Below, one piece after another: positions 53,696 to 63,619 of a stretch of DNA of 64,000 nucleotides. A program made the position numbers and the translations under genes. The first letter of the stretch is position 1. Each line of letters opens with the position of its first letter. This DNA is from Cognatilysobacter xinjiangensis (lineage in GTDB: Bacteria; Pseudomonadota; Gammaproteobacteria; Xanthomonadales; Xanthomonadaceae): contig NZ_BMXY01000001.1 of the NCBI RefSeq assembly GCF_014651995.1, forward strand, positions 186,001 through 250,000. The letters are read 5' to 3'. The notes below the pieces were generated by a model that searched no databases, was not told the DNA's origin, and saw only the letters and a program-made list of their open reading frames with translations.

Positions 53696-54466
53696 TCACG
53701 CGGCTTCGCATTCGAGGGATATGGGATCGAGGAGCCACTGCAGCGCCTCGCGATAGGCATCGGCGCCGCGGCTGGCGAGCGTCGGGCCGGTCGCCACCGC
53801 CGCGGCGTCGCGCAGGCGCGTGTCGAGCGGGATCGGATCGGGGCTGACCTGCTCGCCGTAGGTCTCGCGCAGCGCATCGAGGCTCTGCTGGCCGGACCGG
53901 GTGCGGCGATCGTGCAGCGTCGGGATCACCGCGCGCGGCAGCGGGCGGCGGCGCGAGCGCTCCACCATGTCGGCGGTGCGCATCATGTCGCGCAGGCCGT
54001 GCAGCGCCAGCGGATCGGTCTGCGTCGGCGCGACCAGGCGGTCGGCCGCGGCCAGCGCGTTGACCATCAGCAGGCCGAGCGTGGGCGGGCAGTCGAGCAG
54101 CACGTAGTCGTAGGCGCCGCGCGAGGCGTGCAGCGCGCGGCCGAGCGCAAGGCCGAGGCCCGGCTGGGTGGCACCGCGGCGCTCGAGCGTGGCGAGCGCG
54201 GGCTGCGCGGGACAGAGCGTCAGTCCGTCCACCGGCGTTTCGCGCGCGAGGCGCGACAGCGTCGGCGCCGCGTCGGTGAACAGCTCGTACGCGCCGCGCG
54301 GCGTCGGGTCGGTCGGCACGCCGAAGGCATGCGACAGCGAGGCATGCGGGTCGAGGTCGACCAGCAGCACGCGGTGGCCCGCGCCGACCAGGCCGCGCGC
54401 GAGGCACAGCGTGGTCGTCGTCTTGCCGACGCCGCCCTTCTGGTTGGCGATGGCCCAGGTCTGCAT
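53696..54466 (-). CDS. ParA-family ATPase of the chemotaxis cluster (ParC-like)
   Basis: A 256-residue MinD/ParA-type ATPase. Deviant Walker A QKGGVGKTTTT (about 9-19), A' motif VLLVDLDPHAS, Walker B VLLDCPPTLGLL. In gammaproteobacteria the homologue between motD and cheW (ParC) places chemotaxis arrays at the cell pole; it is not a chromosome-segregation ParA because no parB or parS-like element is present. ATG 54466 shares a base with the motD stop. Confidence 0.93.
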   Translation of the reverse strand: MQTWAIANQKGGVGKTTTTLCLARGLVGAGHRVLLVDLDPHASLSHAFGVPTDPTPRGAYELFTDAAPTLSRLARETPVDGLTLCPAQPALATLERRGATQPGLGLALGRALHASRGAYDYVLLDCPPTLGLLMVNALAAADRLVAPTQTDPLALHGLRDMMRTADMVERSRRRPLPRAVIPTLHDRRTRSGQQSLDALRETYGEQVSPDPIPLDTRLRDAAAVATGPTLASRGADAYREALQWLLDPISLECEAA

Positions 54467-55347
54467 CAGGCGGTCCTCCGGTCGGAGCGGGTCTCGCGCA
54501 TCGCGACGGACACCGTGCCGCTGCGAGTCACCGCGTCGGTGCCCAGGCCCGCGGGCAGGATCACCAGCATCACGCGGCGGTTGGCGTTGCGGCCCTCGGA
54601 CGTGGCGTTGTCGGCCACGGGCTGGAATTCGGCATAGCCGGTCATCGACAGGCGCTGCGGCGCGATGCCGGCATCGACCATCACATGCAGCACGCTGGCC
54701 GCGCGCGCGGCCGACAGTTCCCAGTTCGACGGGAACTGCGGGCTGGCGATCGGCTGGTTGTCGGTATAGCCCTCCACGCGCAGGGCGTTGGGCTCGTCGC
54801 GCAGCACGTCGGCGACCTTGCGGACGGTGTCGATGGCGAGCGCGCTGGGCCGCGCCGAGCCGCTGGCGAACAGCAGGTCGCTCTGGATCTCGACCTCGAG
54901 GTAATCGGTGCCGCGACGCACGCGCACCAGCTTCTGCTTGACCAGCCCGGAAAGCGCGTCGCCGATGCGGTTGCCGATGCCCTGCAACTGCTTCGCCGAG
55001 CGCGCCTGCGCATCGGCGGCGGCCTCCGCGGCCGGCAGCGGCAGCGGTGCGAGCTGCACCGCGGCAGCGCGCGTGGGCGCGGTGCTGCCCTTGGTGGCGA
55101 GCGTGGGGCGGTCGTGGTCGGCGCCGCGCACCTGCGTCTTGCCCAGCTGCACCGGCGTGATTGCCTTGGGCGGCCCGCCGAGCGCGTTCGACAGCGAGTC
55201 GGCCACCGCGCGGTACTTGCCGGCGTTGACCGAGGAAATGGCGTACATCACCACGAAGAAGGCGAGCAGCAGCGTCACGAGGTCGCCGTAGGGGATCGCC
55301 CAGGCCTCGTGGTTCATGTGCTCTTCGTGGACGTGCCGGCGCGCCAT
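54466..55347 (-). CDS. motD: Flagellar stator protein MotD (MotB family)
   Basis: Anchors the stator to peptidoglycan and forms the proton channel with MotC. It has 293 residues: short basic N-terminus, one membrane helix (about 21-43) with the proton-carrying Asp22 (PYGDLVTLLLAFF), a plug/linker region, and a C-terminal OmpA-like domain with VEGYTDNQPI and NWELSAARAASVLHVM (peptidoglycan contacts). ATG 55347 shares a base with the motC stop. Motor type is judged proton-driven by the MotB-like sequence; this is an inference. Confidence 0.94.
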   Translation of the reverse strand: MARRHVHEEHMNHEAWAIPYGDLVTLLLAFFVVMYAISSVNAGKYRAVADSLSNALGGPPKAITPVQLGKTQVRGADHDRPTLATKGSTAPTRAAAVQLAPLPLPAAEAAADAQARSAKQLQGIGNRIGDALSGLVKQKLVRVRRGTDYLEVEIQSDLLFASGSARPSALAIDTVRKVADVLRDEPNALRVEGYTDNQPIASPQFPSNWELSAARAASVLHVMVDAGIAPQRLSMTGYAEFQPVADNATSEGRNANRRVMLVILPAGLGTDAVTRSGTVSVAMRETRSDRRTA

Positions 55348-56087
55348 CAGTGCAGGTAGCCCGACAGCCGCGATTCGATGTTGCGCGGGTTCTCGCCCTG
55401 CGCGATGGCGATCAGTCCCTCGATCAGCATCTCGCGCTCCAGCGCCTGGCCGTTGACCACGCCCTTGAGCTTGGCCGCCATGGGCAGCAGTGCGAGGTTG
55501 GCCGCGCCGATGCCGTAGATGGTCGCGGTAAACGCGGCGGCGATGCCGTGGCCGAGCTTGCTCGGGTCGGCGAGGTTCTTCATCACCGCCATCAGGCCCA
55601 GCACCGCGCCGATGATGCCCAGCGTGGGCGAGTAGATGCCCATGCCCTCGAAGACCTTGGCGGCGGCCATGTCGCGCTGCTGCTGGCCCTGCATCTCGAT
55701 CTCGAGCGTCTGGCGGATCTGCTCGGGCTCGTTGCCGTCCACCACCATCTGCAGGCCCTTGCGCAGGAACTCGTCGTCGACGTTCGACAGCTCGGGCTCG
55801 AGGCCCAGCAGGCCCTGGCGGCGCGCGATGTTGCTCCATTCGACGAGGCGGCGGATCTGCGCGGCGCCGTCGCGCGCCGGCGGGCGGAACACCCAGCCGA
55901 GGATCTTCATGGCGCGGCGGAACGTCGCCATCGGCGTCTGCACCAGCGTTGCGGCCAGCGTGCCGAGGATCACGATCACGAAGGCGGCGGGCGACCACAG
56001 CCCCGAAAGCCCGGCGCCCTTGAGCACGCTGCCGCCGACGAGGGCGACCAGCGCGAGCACGACGCCGATGAGAGTGAGCCTGTCCAT
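55347..56087 (-). CDS. motC: Flagellar stator protein MotC (MotA family)
   Basis: Four-helix stator subunit that couples ion flow to the rotor. It has 246 residues; helices near 4-21, 32-49, about 145-165 and 178-198. VFEGMGIYSPTLGIIGAVLGLM and IAAAFTATIYGIGAANL are the conserved pore-lining segments, and the cytoplasmic loop holds the charged residues that touch FliG. First gene of motC-motD-parA-parP-like. The ATG at 56087 has GGGG upstream. Confidence 0.94.
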   Translation of the reverse strand: MDRLTLIGVVLALVALVGGSVLKGAGLSGLWSPAAFVIVILGTLAATLVQTPMATFRRAMKILGWVFRPPARDGAAQIRRLVEWSNIARRQGLLGLEPELSNVDDEFLRKGLQMVVDGNEPEQIRQTLEIEMQGQQQRDMAAAKVFEGMGIYSPTLGIIGAVLGLMAVMKNLADPSKLGHGIAAAFTATIYGIGAANLALLPMAAKLKGVVNGQALEREMLIEGLIAIAQGENPRNIESRLSGYLH

Positions 56088-56095
56088 CGGCCCCG

Positions 56096-56123
56096 TTAAC
56101 GGGCAGCGGTGCCGCTTTCTTGA
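56096..56123 (-). promoter_or_regulatory. Weak FliA-like promoter of motC
   Basis: On the minus strand TCAA (56123-56120), 16 bases, CCCGTTAA (56103-56096). One base longer than the standard spacer, and only eight bases from the motC ATG, which would make a nearly leaderless message. Confidence 0.35.
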
Positions 56124-56147
56124 GCCGGTACCGCCCGGGTCATGCGG

Positions 56148-56879
56148 TCAGTGGCGGCGTCGGCGGCGGCCTGCGACGAGAAGCTGCACGACGACCAGCG
56201 CGGCCGCGACCAGCGCCGCGACGGCCGTCACGTTCGCGCCGGGCAGCGTGGAATCGTGCTGCTGCACCCAGGCCGCGACGAGCCCCCAGGCCGCCGCGGC
56301 CGCATAGGGCAGGCTGCGCAGCCGCGCGTTGACCAGCAGCAGCGCGAGCGTGGCGAGCGCCAGCAGCACCAGGCTCCAGCCGAGCATGTCGCCGGTCGGC
56401 AGCCAGCGGTAGGCGACGATCGTCTGCGCGAGGTTGAGGAAGCTCGCCAGCGTCAGCCAGCCCGCGTGCAGCGGCAGCGCCCAGCGCGAGACCGCCCGGG
56501 TCGCCGGATCGGCCAGCACGATGCGCGAGGCCTGCACCATGCCCAGCGTCGCCGCGAAGATAATCGCGACGCACAGCGCGTAATGCCCGGCCGAGAACAG
56601 CGGCATCCAGATCGCGCTGCCGCCGAAGCCCAGCGCCGTCCACGGCGCGGCCCGATCGAGCGAGGCCAGCGCGCGCCGGCGGCCACCGGCCTGCAGCAGC
56701 CCGTGCAGCACGTCGAGGAGGAAGATCAGGCCCCAGATCGAGAACGCATAGCCCGCGGCGACCAGCAGCGTGGGATAGCGGTCGGAGATCTCGCCGTTGG
56801 TGGGCCCGAACGCGCCGCGCTGGGCGAACCAGGCGATCACGGGCATCGACAGCGAAAGCAGCAGGACGAGCAGGCGCAT
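56148..56879 (-). CDS. Polytopic membrane protein, TspO/tryptophan-rich-like
   Basis: A 243-residue protein with about seven membrane helices and a basic C-terminus (GRRRRRH). GYAFSIWGLIFLLDVLHGLLQ near residues 42-62 resembles the conserved second-helix segment of proteins annotated as tryptophan-rich sensory (TspO-like), but Trp content is modest and no ligand residues can be assigned. The start is ATG 56879, where a signal-like helix (MRLLVLLLSLSMPVIAWF) begins. It lies between the hybrid kinase (divergent) and motC (60 bases), probably unrelated to motility. Confidence 0.8.
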   Translation of the reverse strand: MRLLVLLLSLSMPVIAWFAQRGAFGPTNGEISDRYPTLLVAAGYAFSIWGLIFLLDVLHGLLQAGGRRRALASLDRAAPWTALGFGGSAIWMPLFSAGHYALCVAIIFAATLGMVQASRIVLADPATRAVSRWALPLHAGWLTLASFLNLAQTIVAYRWLPTGDMLGWSLVLLALATLALLLVNARLRSLPYAAAAAWGLVAAWVQQHDSTLPGANVTAVAALVAAALVVVQLLVAGRRRRRH

Positions 56880-56975
56880 GCGGCGGCTCCGGACAAGGAG
56901 GGTACGTTCATAGCAGCCGCGCCGTGGCGGCCGCGAAACGGCGTGACGGGCGGGTGAGAGCGGCCTCGGTGGTGC

Positions 56976-59381
56976 ATGCGATCCTCCGCGGCCGCCGCTG
57001 CCCAGCCCACCGCCGTGTCCGCTCCCGCGTCCGACCAGATCCAGCTCGCGCCCGCCTTCGACACCCGGCATCGCGACGTGCTGGACGCGATGAGCATCGG
57101 CTTCTGCATCATCGAGATCCTCTTCGACGCGACTGGGCATCCGGTCGACTACCGCTATCTCGAAACCAACGGTGTCTTCGAGCAGCAGACCGGCCTGAAC
57201 GATGCCGTGGGCCGCACCATCCGCGAACTCGTGCCGGACATCCGCGCGGGCTGGATCGAGCGCTACGCCGCAGTGCTGGAAACGCGCGAGCGCCTGAAGG
57301 TCGTCGACCTGGTGCCGTCGATCGGCCGCTGGTTCGAGGTGGAGGCGCTGCCGCTCGATCCGGTGGCCGCGCCGCACCAGCTGGCACTGCTTTTCCGCGA
57401 CGTCAGCGCCGACCGTCGCCTCGAGGCCGCGCGCGAGGAAGCCTGGACGGCGCTGCAGGCCAGCCGCGCGCAACTGCGTTTCGCGCTCGATTCGGTGTCC
57501 GCGGGCCTGTTCGACTGGGACGTGCCGACGGACGTGCTGAGCTGGGATGCCTGCGCGCGCGCCATCTACGGCGTGCCGGCAGACGCCGAGCCCAACGCCG
57601 AGCTGCTGCTCTCGCGCATGCATCCCGACGACCGCGAGCCGTTCGACGCGGCGCTGCAGCAGGCGCTCGCAGCCGGTAGTACGCACGAATGGCGCCATCG
57701 CTTCCGCATCCTCGCGGGCGACGGCGTGCGCTGGGTGGATTCCATCGGCCGGCTGGTGTTCGGCGAGCAGGACGGCCGTGCCGTGCCGCTGCGTCTCAGC
57801 GGCCTGGTGTTCGACGTCACCGCCGACGTCGAGGCGGCGCGCAGCCTGGAGGTCAGCCAGTCCGCGCTGCGCGAGGCGGAAGAGCGCCTGCTGCTGGCGA
57901 TGTCCTCCTCGTCGCTGGGCTGGTGGGACGTCAATCCCGACACCTTCGAGGTGTACTGGTCGCCGAGCGCGCGGCGCCTGTTCGACATCGGCGGCGATGA
58001 CGAGACGGTGCACCTGAGCGATCCGGTCTCGCGCATGCATGCGGACGACCGCCAGCGCGTCGGCGACGCGATCGCACTCGCGCTGCGCGGCGAGGACGAA
58101 GGCCGCTACCACGAGCAGTACCGCGTGATCCATCGCGACGGCAGCATGCGCTGGGTCGACGCGATCGGCCAGGCGCACTTCGATGTCGTCGACGGCGAGC
58201 GTCGCGCGGTGCGGTTCGCCGGCGTGCTCTGGGACGTCACCGAGCAGCGTCGACACCTCGACGCCATGCGCGAGGCCAGTCGGCAGAAGGACGTCTTCCT
58301 CGCCACGCTCGCGCACGAGCTGCGCAACCCGCTCGCGCCGGTGCGCACGGCGGCGCACCTGCTCGCGCAGGCCGCGCACGATCCCGCGCGCGTCGCCTGG
58401 GCGAGCGAAGTGATCCAGCGCCAGGTCGGCCACATGGGCCGGCTGCTGGAAGACCTCATGGACGTCGCGCGCATCACCCGCGGCCGGCTTACCCTGCAGC
58501 CGCAGGACGCGTCGCTCGGCGACATCGTTCGCAGCGCGCTCGAAAGCGTGCAGGACGCGATCGACGCGCGCGGCCACGTGCTGGAAGTCGACATGCCCGC
58601 GCCGGACGCGCCGGTGCGGCTCGACCCGGTGCGCATGTCGCAGGTGCTGTCGAACCTGCTCGCGAACGCGGCGAAATACACCGATCGCGGCGGCCGCATC
58701 GCACTGTCGGCGCGGGTCGACGGCCACGACGCCGTGCTGCGCGTGACCGACAGCGGCATCGGCCTCGAACCCGACCGCATCGATTCGATCTTCGACATGT
58801 TCTCGCAGCGCGAGGAAGCGCTCTCGCGCGCCGAAGGCGGCCTCGGCATCGGCCTCGCGCTGGTGCGCGGGCTGGTGGAGCTGCATGGGGGCCGCGTGCA
58901 GGCGTCGAGCGAGGGGCCGGGCAAGGGCAGCGCGTTCACCGTGCGCGTTCCGGCCGGCCACGTGCAGCGCGAGGCCGGCACGACGGCGGGCGAGGGCGCC
59001 GCGACGAAACCGCTGTCGATCCTGGTTGCCGACGACAACCACGACGCGGCCGACATGCTGGCGGCGCTGCTCGGCCTCGGCGGCCACGACGTCACCACCG
59101 TCTACAGCGGCGAGGATGCGATCGCGCAGGCGCGTCGCGCACCGCCCGACGTCGCCCTGCTCGACATCGGCATGCCCGACATCTCCGGGTATGACGTGGT
59201 CATCGCGCTACGCGAATTCCTGCCCGCGCCGGGCCCGCACATCGCCGCGCTCAGCGGCTGGGGTCGTCCCGAGGACCAGGGCCGCGCGCTCGCCGCCGGC
59301 TTCGACCGCCACTTCACCAAGCCGGTCGATGCCGGCGCACTGCTGGACTGGCTGGCGACGGTGGTGGCCGCGACTAGGTGA
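56976..59381 (+). CDS. Three-PAS hybrid histidine kinase with C-terminal receiver
   Basis: An 801-residue soluble hybrid kinase. PAS domains at about 35-150, 165-290 and 305-430 ([12 protein letters not shown] and [12 protein letters not shown] are PAS_3-type turns, each followed by a PAC block such as [11 protein letters not shown]). HisKA has [17 protein letters not shown] with the phospho-His; the ATPase domain has [16 protein letters not shown] and [19 protein letters not shown]; the receiver (about 675-795) has [15 protein letters not shown] with phospho-Asp, and Lys in FTKPVD. There are no membrane helices. It sits alone on the plus strand inside the motility island and ends with an eight-base overlap with the Aer-like receptor. 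Confidence 0.94.
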   Translation: MRSSAAAAAQPTAVSAPASDQIQLAPAFDTRHRDVLDAMSIGFCIIEILFDATGHPVDYRYLETNGVFEQQTGLNDAVGRTIRELVPDIRAGWIERYAAVLETRERLKVVDLVPSIGRWFEVEALPLDPVAAPHQLALLFRDVSADRRLEAAREEAWTALQASRAQLRFALDSVSAGLFDWDVPTDVLSWDACARAIYGVPADAEPNAELLLSRMHPDDREPFDAALQQALAAGSTHEWRHRFRILAGDGVRWVDSIGRLVFGEQDGRAVPLRLSGLVFDVTADVEAARSLEVSQSALREAEERLLLAMSSSSLGWWDVNPDTFEVYWSPSARRLFDIGGDDETVHLSDPVSRMHADDRQRVGDAIALALRGEDEGRYHEQYRVIHRDGSMRWVDAIGQAHFDVVDGERRAVRFAGVLWDVTEQRRHLDAMREASRQKDVFLATLAHELRNPLAPVRTAAHLLAQAAHDPARVAWASEVIQRQVGHMGRLLEDLMDVARITRGRLTLQPQDASLGDIVRSALESVQDAIDARGHVLEVDMPAPDAPVRLDPVRMSQVLSNLLANAAKYTDRGGRIALSARVDGHDAVLRVTDSGIGLEPDRIDSIFDMFSQREEALSRAEGGLGIGLALVRGLVELHGGRVQASSEGPGKGSAFTVRVPAGHVQREAGTTAGEGAATKPLSILVADDNHDAADMLAALLGLGGHDVTTVYSGEDAIAQARRAPPDVALLDIGMPDISGYDVVIALREFLPAPGPHIAALSGWGRPEDQGRALAAGFDRHFTKPVDAGALLDWLATVVAATR

Positions 59382-61647
59382 CCCGCGCCGGCGTCCGTGC
59401 GCTGTCACGCGAAGACGTCGCGTCGCCCAGCTGGAAAACGGACACCGCTTCGACGAGTTGCCGCGCCTGCGTCTCCAGTGCCTGCGCCGAAGCGCTGGCC
59501 TCCTCGACCAGCGCGGCGTTCTGCTGAGTGCTCTCGTCCATGTGCACCACCGCCTGATTCACATGGCTGATGCCGGTGGACTGCTCCGCGGCCGCGCCGG
59601 CGATGTTCGCGACCAGGGCGGCGGCCTCGGTTATGCGCATGACAATGCCATCCATCGACATGCCGGCACGCGCGACCAGCGCGCGACCCTCGTCGACCGC
59701 TTGGGTGGAGCGCCCGATCAGCTGCCGGATCTCCCGCGCGGATGCGGACGAACGCTGGGCGAGTGCCCGTACCTCGCTCGCCACCACCGCGAATCCGCGC
59801 CCCTGCTCGCCGGCGCGCGCCGCCTCGACCGCGGCATTGAGCGCGAGGATGTTGGTCTGGAACGCGATCGCGTCGATGACCGACACGATATCGGCGACCT
59901 TCACGGAGGCGTCGTGGATCTGCGCCATCGTCGCCACCACGCGTTCGACCAGTTCTCCGCCGTCGCGGGCCTGCGCCGCGGCGTCGTCGGCCAGCGTCCG
60001 CGCCTGTGCGGCGTTGCCGGCGGACTGCCGAACCGTGGTGGTCAGTTCCTCCATCGAGCTCGCGGTCTGCTCGAGCGCGGCGGCTTGCTGCTCGGTGCGA
60101 CGCGAAAGATCCTCGTTTCCTTCGGCGATCTCGCGGGAGGCGATGTGGATGTGCGCACTGGCCTCTCGAATCGTCCGGACGATCGCACCGAGTTGCTCGA
60201 AGGTCTGGTTGGCGCGCGACTTCATCTCGTGGAAGAGGCCGTGCATCTCGGCGGTGATGCGCGGCCGCAGGTCGCCGTGGGCGAGGGCATCCAGTGCGTC
60301 GGCGGTGGCGCGAAGGCTCAGCTCGGTCGTCTCCAGCAGCTCGTTGACGCCGCTGCCCAGAACTTCGAGGAAACCGTCCTGGCCGTCGAGGCCGATGCGG
60401 CGGCTGAAATCGCCGCGCGCCGCCGCTTGAACCACGTCGCCCACCTCGCGGGCCAGCGCCTTCATCGCCATCGTCAGGTCGCGCCATTCCGTGACGAAGC
60501 CGACGCGGCGGCCCGCATTGTCAAATACCGGCGTCACCATCAGCTCGAAGCGGCGGCCGCCGGGCGCGATTCGTGCACGGTGCGGCCGGTCGAGCGTCGC
60601 GAGCATGGCGCGCTGGTGGGCGGGGTCGCGATGAAACACATCGATCGACCGACCCACGAGGGCGTCCGCACGGAAGCCCGGCAACGCGGCCTTCAGGTCG
60701 TCTTCGGCGGCCGCAAACATGCGCTGCATCGCGGGATTGACATACAGGATGGTGAGGTCCGCGTCGGCGATCATCATGTTCACGTCGGCCGCGTCGAGTG
60801 CGCTTCGGATGCGCGCCGATTCGGCGGCACGTCGCGCCTGATCCTGGATCTCGAATCCGAGGCGCACCTGTATCGCCTTGATGCCCAGGAACATCGCGCC
60901 AACCTCGTCATCCCGGTCGATCGGCAGATGGGCGTCGTAGCGTCCGCTGGCGAGCAAGCGGAATTGCCGGCCAGCCTCTTCGAGCCGGCCGACGACGTCG
61001 CGCGCGAGCCACCAGGCGCAGTACAGCGCGAACGCGGTGCCGCCGCCGATGGTCGCGAGGATCAGCCAGGACGGTGCCCCGCGCGCCTGCAGCGCCATCA
61101 GCACCAGCCCATACGCGCCCATGCCGAGCGCGGCGCTCAACAGCCGCGCGCGCAGCGACATCTTCCAGAGCGGATTGAAGCGGCGAGTCCACCGTTCGGG
61201 GCCGCACAGGCGTCCCTGCCGCAGCTGCTTGCTCGACGTGCCCGCGCGCAGCGCCGCGTAGGCCGCCTCGCACTCGCGAACCTGGTCGCGCGTGGCCTGG
61301 CGGCGCACCGACATGTAGCCGACGTGGGCGCCATTCTCGTGCACGGGCACGGCGTTGGCCTGCACCCAGTAGTGGTCGCCGTTCTTGCAACGGTTCTTGA
61401 CCAAGCCGACCCACGGGCGACCGGCCTGGAGGGTCGCCCATAGATCGGCGAAGGCCTGGGACGGCATGTCGGGATGGCGCACGATGTTGTGCGGCTGTCC
61501 GATCAGTTCGGCCTCGGTGAATCCACTCACCCGGACGAAGGTGGGATTCACCGACACGATGCGGCCCTTGAGGTCGGTGCGGGAGACGATCTCCTCGCCC
61601 TCGGGCAGCAACACTTCGACCTGTGTCACGGGTAGGTTCTGGCGCAT
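59374..61647 (-). CDS. Aer-like PAS chemoreceptor
   Basis: A 757-residue receptor. The N-terminal PAS domain (about 20-110) has [32 protein letters not shown], the Aer signature, and [20 protein letters not shown], suggesting FAD-based redox or oxygen sensing. Two membrane helices lie close together (about 165-205), followed by HAMP, a second PAS (about 270-360), another HAMP-like segment, and the signalling tip [35 protein letters not shown] near residues 595-630. There is no C-terminal tether (ends PARVT). The start at 61647 is the first ATG before the PAS domain. No FliA site was found upstream. Confidence 0.93.
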   Translation of the reverse strand: MRQNLPVTQVEVLLPEGEEIVSRTDLKGRIVSVNPTFVRVSGFTEAELIGQPHNIVRHPDMPSQAFADLWATLQAGRPWVGLVKNRCKNGDHYWVQANAVPVHENGAHVGYMSVRRQATRDQVRECEAAYAALRAGTSSKQLRQGRLCGPERWTRRFNPLWKMSLRARLLSAALGMGAYGLVLMALQARGAPSWLILATIGGGTAFALYCAWWLARDVVGRLEEAGRQFRLLASGRYDAHLPIDRDDEVGAMFLGIKAIQVRLGFEIQDQARRAAESARIRSALDAADVNMMIADADLTILYVNPAMQRMFAAAEDDLKAALPGFRADALVGRSIDVFHRDPAHQRAMLATLDRPHRARIAPGGRRFELMVTPVFDNAGRRVGFVTEWRDLTMAMKALAREVGDVVQAAARGDFSRRIGLDGQDGFLEVLGSGVNELLETTELSLRATADALDALAHGDLRPRITAEMHGLFHEMKSRANQTFEQLGAIVRTIREASAHIHIASREIAEGNEDLSRRTEQQAAALEQTASSMEELTTTVRQSAGNAAQARTLADDAAAQARDGGELVERVVATMAQIHDASVKVADIVSVIDAIAFQTNILALNAAVEAARAGEQGRGFAVVASEVRALAQRSSASAREIRQLIGRSTQAVDEGRALVARAGMSMDGIVMRITEAAALVANIAGAAAEQSTGISHVNQAVVHMDESTQQNAALVEEASASAQALETQARQLVEAVSVFQLGDATSSRDSARTPARVT

Positions 61648-61742
61648 GGGCGCGACTCGGCTGGGATCCCCTGTGTCGGTCGGCTCCCTTGCGAGATGTC
61701 GTGACGCGATTGGCAGTCGGCCGACGGACGGGCGCAACGATA

Positions 61743-61762
61743 GGGCCGCCCGGCGGCGGCCC
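61743..61762 (-). terminator. Possible terminator after cheA (cheZ operon)
   Basis: GGGCCGCC / GGCGGCCC stem (61743-61750 with 61755-61762) and a four-base loop; the minus strand then reads TATCGTTG. Weak U-tract. It lies 38 bases beyond the cheA stop. Confidence 0.35.
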
Positions 61763-61799
61763 GTTTGAGGGTGGTCAGTGCAAGCGGCTTTGCGTTGTG

Positions 61800-63599
61800 C
61801 TAGCCGGCCAGCGCCGCCCTGCGCGTGCGCACGCCCGTCTCGTGCAGCGAGTCGACGTCGAGGATCAGCGCCATGCGGCCGTCGCCGATGAGGCTGGCGC
61901 CCGCGTAGCCTTTGAGGCCGCGCAGGGTGCGCGGCAGCGCCTTGATGACGACTTCCTCGCGGCCGCGCACGCGGTCCACCAGCAGCACGAAGCGCTGCTC
62001 GCCGGCCTGCAGCACCACGCCGGTGGACGCGCCTTCGCTGGATGCATCGAGGCCCAGCCAGTGGCGCAGGTCGAGCACGGGCGTGGGCTGCTCGCGCAGG
62101 TCCAGCACGCTCTGGCCGTCGATCCACATCGCGCCGCGCCCTTCGTGCGCGAGCACTTCGACCACGCGCACGAGCGGCAGCGCGTACACGTCGCCGTCGA
62201 TCTCGACGAGCAGCGTGGGCAGGATGGCGAGCGTGAGCGGCACCTTGATCGACATGCGCGTGCCGCGGCCGACCTCGGACTGGATCTGCACGGTGCCCGA
62301 GAGTTCGCGGATCTTGCTCTGCACCACGTCCATGCCGACGCCGCGGCCGGAGAGGTCGCTGACCTCGGCCTTGGTCGAGAAGCCGGCCATGAAGATCAGC
62401 TGCAGGCATTCGTCGGACGACAGGCGCGCGGCCGCTTCCGGATCGATCAGGCCCTTGCGGATCGCGCTGTCGCGGATGCGGTCGGGATCGATGCCGGCCC
62501 CGTCGTCGCGCACCTCGATCAGCACGTGGTCGCCTTCCTGCTGCGCGGACAGGCGCACGTTGCCCTGCTCGGGCTTGCCGGCGGCGCGCCGCGCCTCGGG
62601 CGATTCGATGCCGTGGTCGATCGCGTTGCGCACTAGGTGCACCAGCGGATCGGACAGCGCCTCGACGAGGTTGCGATCGAGCTCGGTCTCGGCGCCGATC
62701 ACTTCGAGTTCGACCGACTTCTGCACCTGGCGCGCGACGTCGCGCGCGAGCTTCGGAAAGCGCGAGAACACGCGGCCGACCGGCTGCATGCGCGCCATCA
62801 TCACCGCCGACTGCAGGCGGCTGGTGGCGGCATCGAGCGAGGTCACCGCGCGATCGAGATCCTCGTCGCGCAGGCGCGGGCGGATGGTCTTCAGGCGGTT
62901 GCGCGCCAGCACGAGTTCGCCGACGAGGTTGACCATCGCGTCGAGGCGGCGCACGTCCACGCGCACCGTCGTTTCGCCGGCGTCGTTGGACGCCGGGCTG
63001 CGGCGTCCGCCCGCGACCGGCTCGGGGCGCGCGACCTGCGCGGGCGAAGGCGCGGGGGCGACCGCGGCCGGCACCGGTGCTTCGGACACCGGTGCGGCGC
63101 CGGGGAGTGCCCCCTTGCCGTGGAGCGCATCGAGCAGCGAATCGAAATCGAGGTCGTCGAGGTTCTCGGGGAGATCCTCGGCGGAAATGGTCGTGGCGGC
63201 GGGTGCATGGCTCTTGCCGTCGACGTGCATGCTGTCGAGCAGCGCCTGCGGCACGGCCGGCAGTTCGCGGCCGTGCGCGACGCAGTCGAGCATGTCGGCC
63301 AGCAGGTCGATCGCCTGCTGCGCACCGTCGAAGGCGAAGCCATCGAGCGGGAGGCTGCCGTTGCGCGCGACGTCGAGGCGGTCCTCGACGGCGTGGCAGA
63401 GCGTCACCATCGGCGGGAAGTCGAGGAAGCCCGCGCCGCCCTTGATGGTGTGGAAGCCGCGGAAGACGGTGTTCAGCGCGTCGCGGTCTTCCGGCGCGCG
63501 CTCGAGCACCACCATCTGCTCGCCGAGCTGGTCGACGATCTCGCGGGCCTCGACGAGGAAGTCCGCGCAGATCTCGCTGATGCCTTCGCTGGCGCTCAT
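61800..63599 (-). CDS. cheA: Chemotaxis histidine kinase CheA (flagellar copy, next to cheZ)
   Basis: A 599-residue kinase: P1 with [13 protein letters not shown] (phospho-His near 50), then instead of a folded P2 a Pro/Ala-rich linker containing [16 protein letters not shown] (about 147-162), a short amphipathic peptide probably used to dock CheY. P3 ([18 protein letters not shown]), P4 with [19 protein letters not shown] and GRGVGMDVV, and P5. All kinase boxes are intact. ATG 63599 follows the cheZ stop by 20 bases. Distinct from the 656-residue CheA at 50167. Confidence 0.95.
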   Translation of the reverse strand: MSASEGISEICADFLVEAREIVDQLGEQMVVLERAPEDRDALNTVFRGFHTIKGGAGFLDFPPMVTLCHAVEDRLDVARNGSLPLDGFAFDGAQQAIDLLADMLDCVAHGRELPAVPQALLDSMHVDGKSHAPAATTISAEDLPENLDDLDFDSLLDALHGKGALPGAAPVSEAPVPAAVAPAPSPAQVARPEPVAGGRRSPASNDAGETTVRVDVRRLDAMVNLVGELVLARNRLKTIRPRLRDEDLDRAVTSLDAATSRLQSAVMMARMQPVGRVFSRFPKLARDVARQVQKSVELEVIGAETELDRNLVEALSDPLVHLVRNAIDHGIESPEARRAAGKPEQGNVRLSAQQEGDHVLIEVRDDGAGIDPDRIRDSAIRKGLIDPEAAARLSSDECLQLIFMAGFSTKAEVSDLSGRGVGMDVVQSKIRELSGTVQIQSEVGRGTRMSIKVPLTLAILPTLLVEIDGDVYALPLVRVVEVLAHEGRGAMWIDGQSVLDLREQPTPVLDLRHWLGLDASSEGASTGVVLQAGEQRFVLLVDRVRGREEVVIKALPRTLRGLKGYAGASLIGDGRMALILDVDSLHETGVRTRRAALAG

Positions 63600-63619
63600 G
63601 CCGTCACGTCCGGAGAAAA

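Noticed and set aside
53696-54466. Chromosome or plasmid partitioning ParA
   Set aside because: No ParB gene or parS-like repeat; gene is locked between motD and a CheW-domain gene.
61648-61799. GCCGAC/TCAAAC pieces upstream of the Aer-like receptor as a FliA site
   Set aside because: No pair of boxes has the right spacing; best candidates are several bases off.
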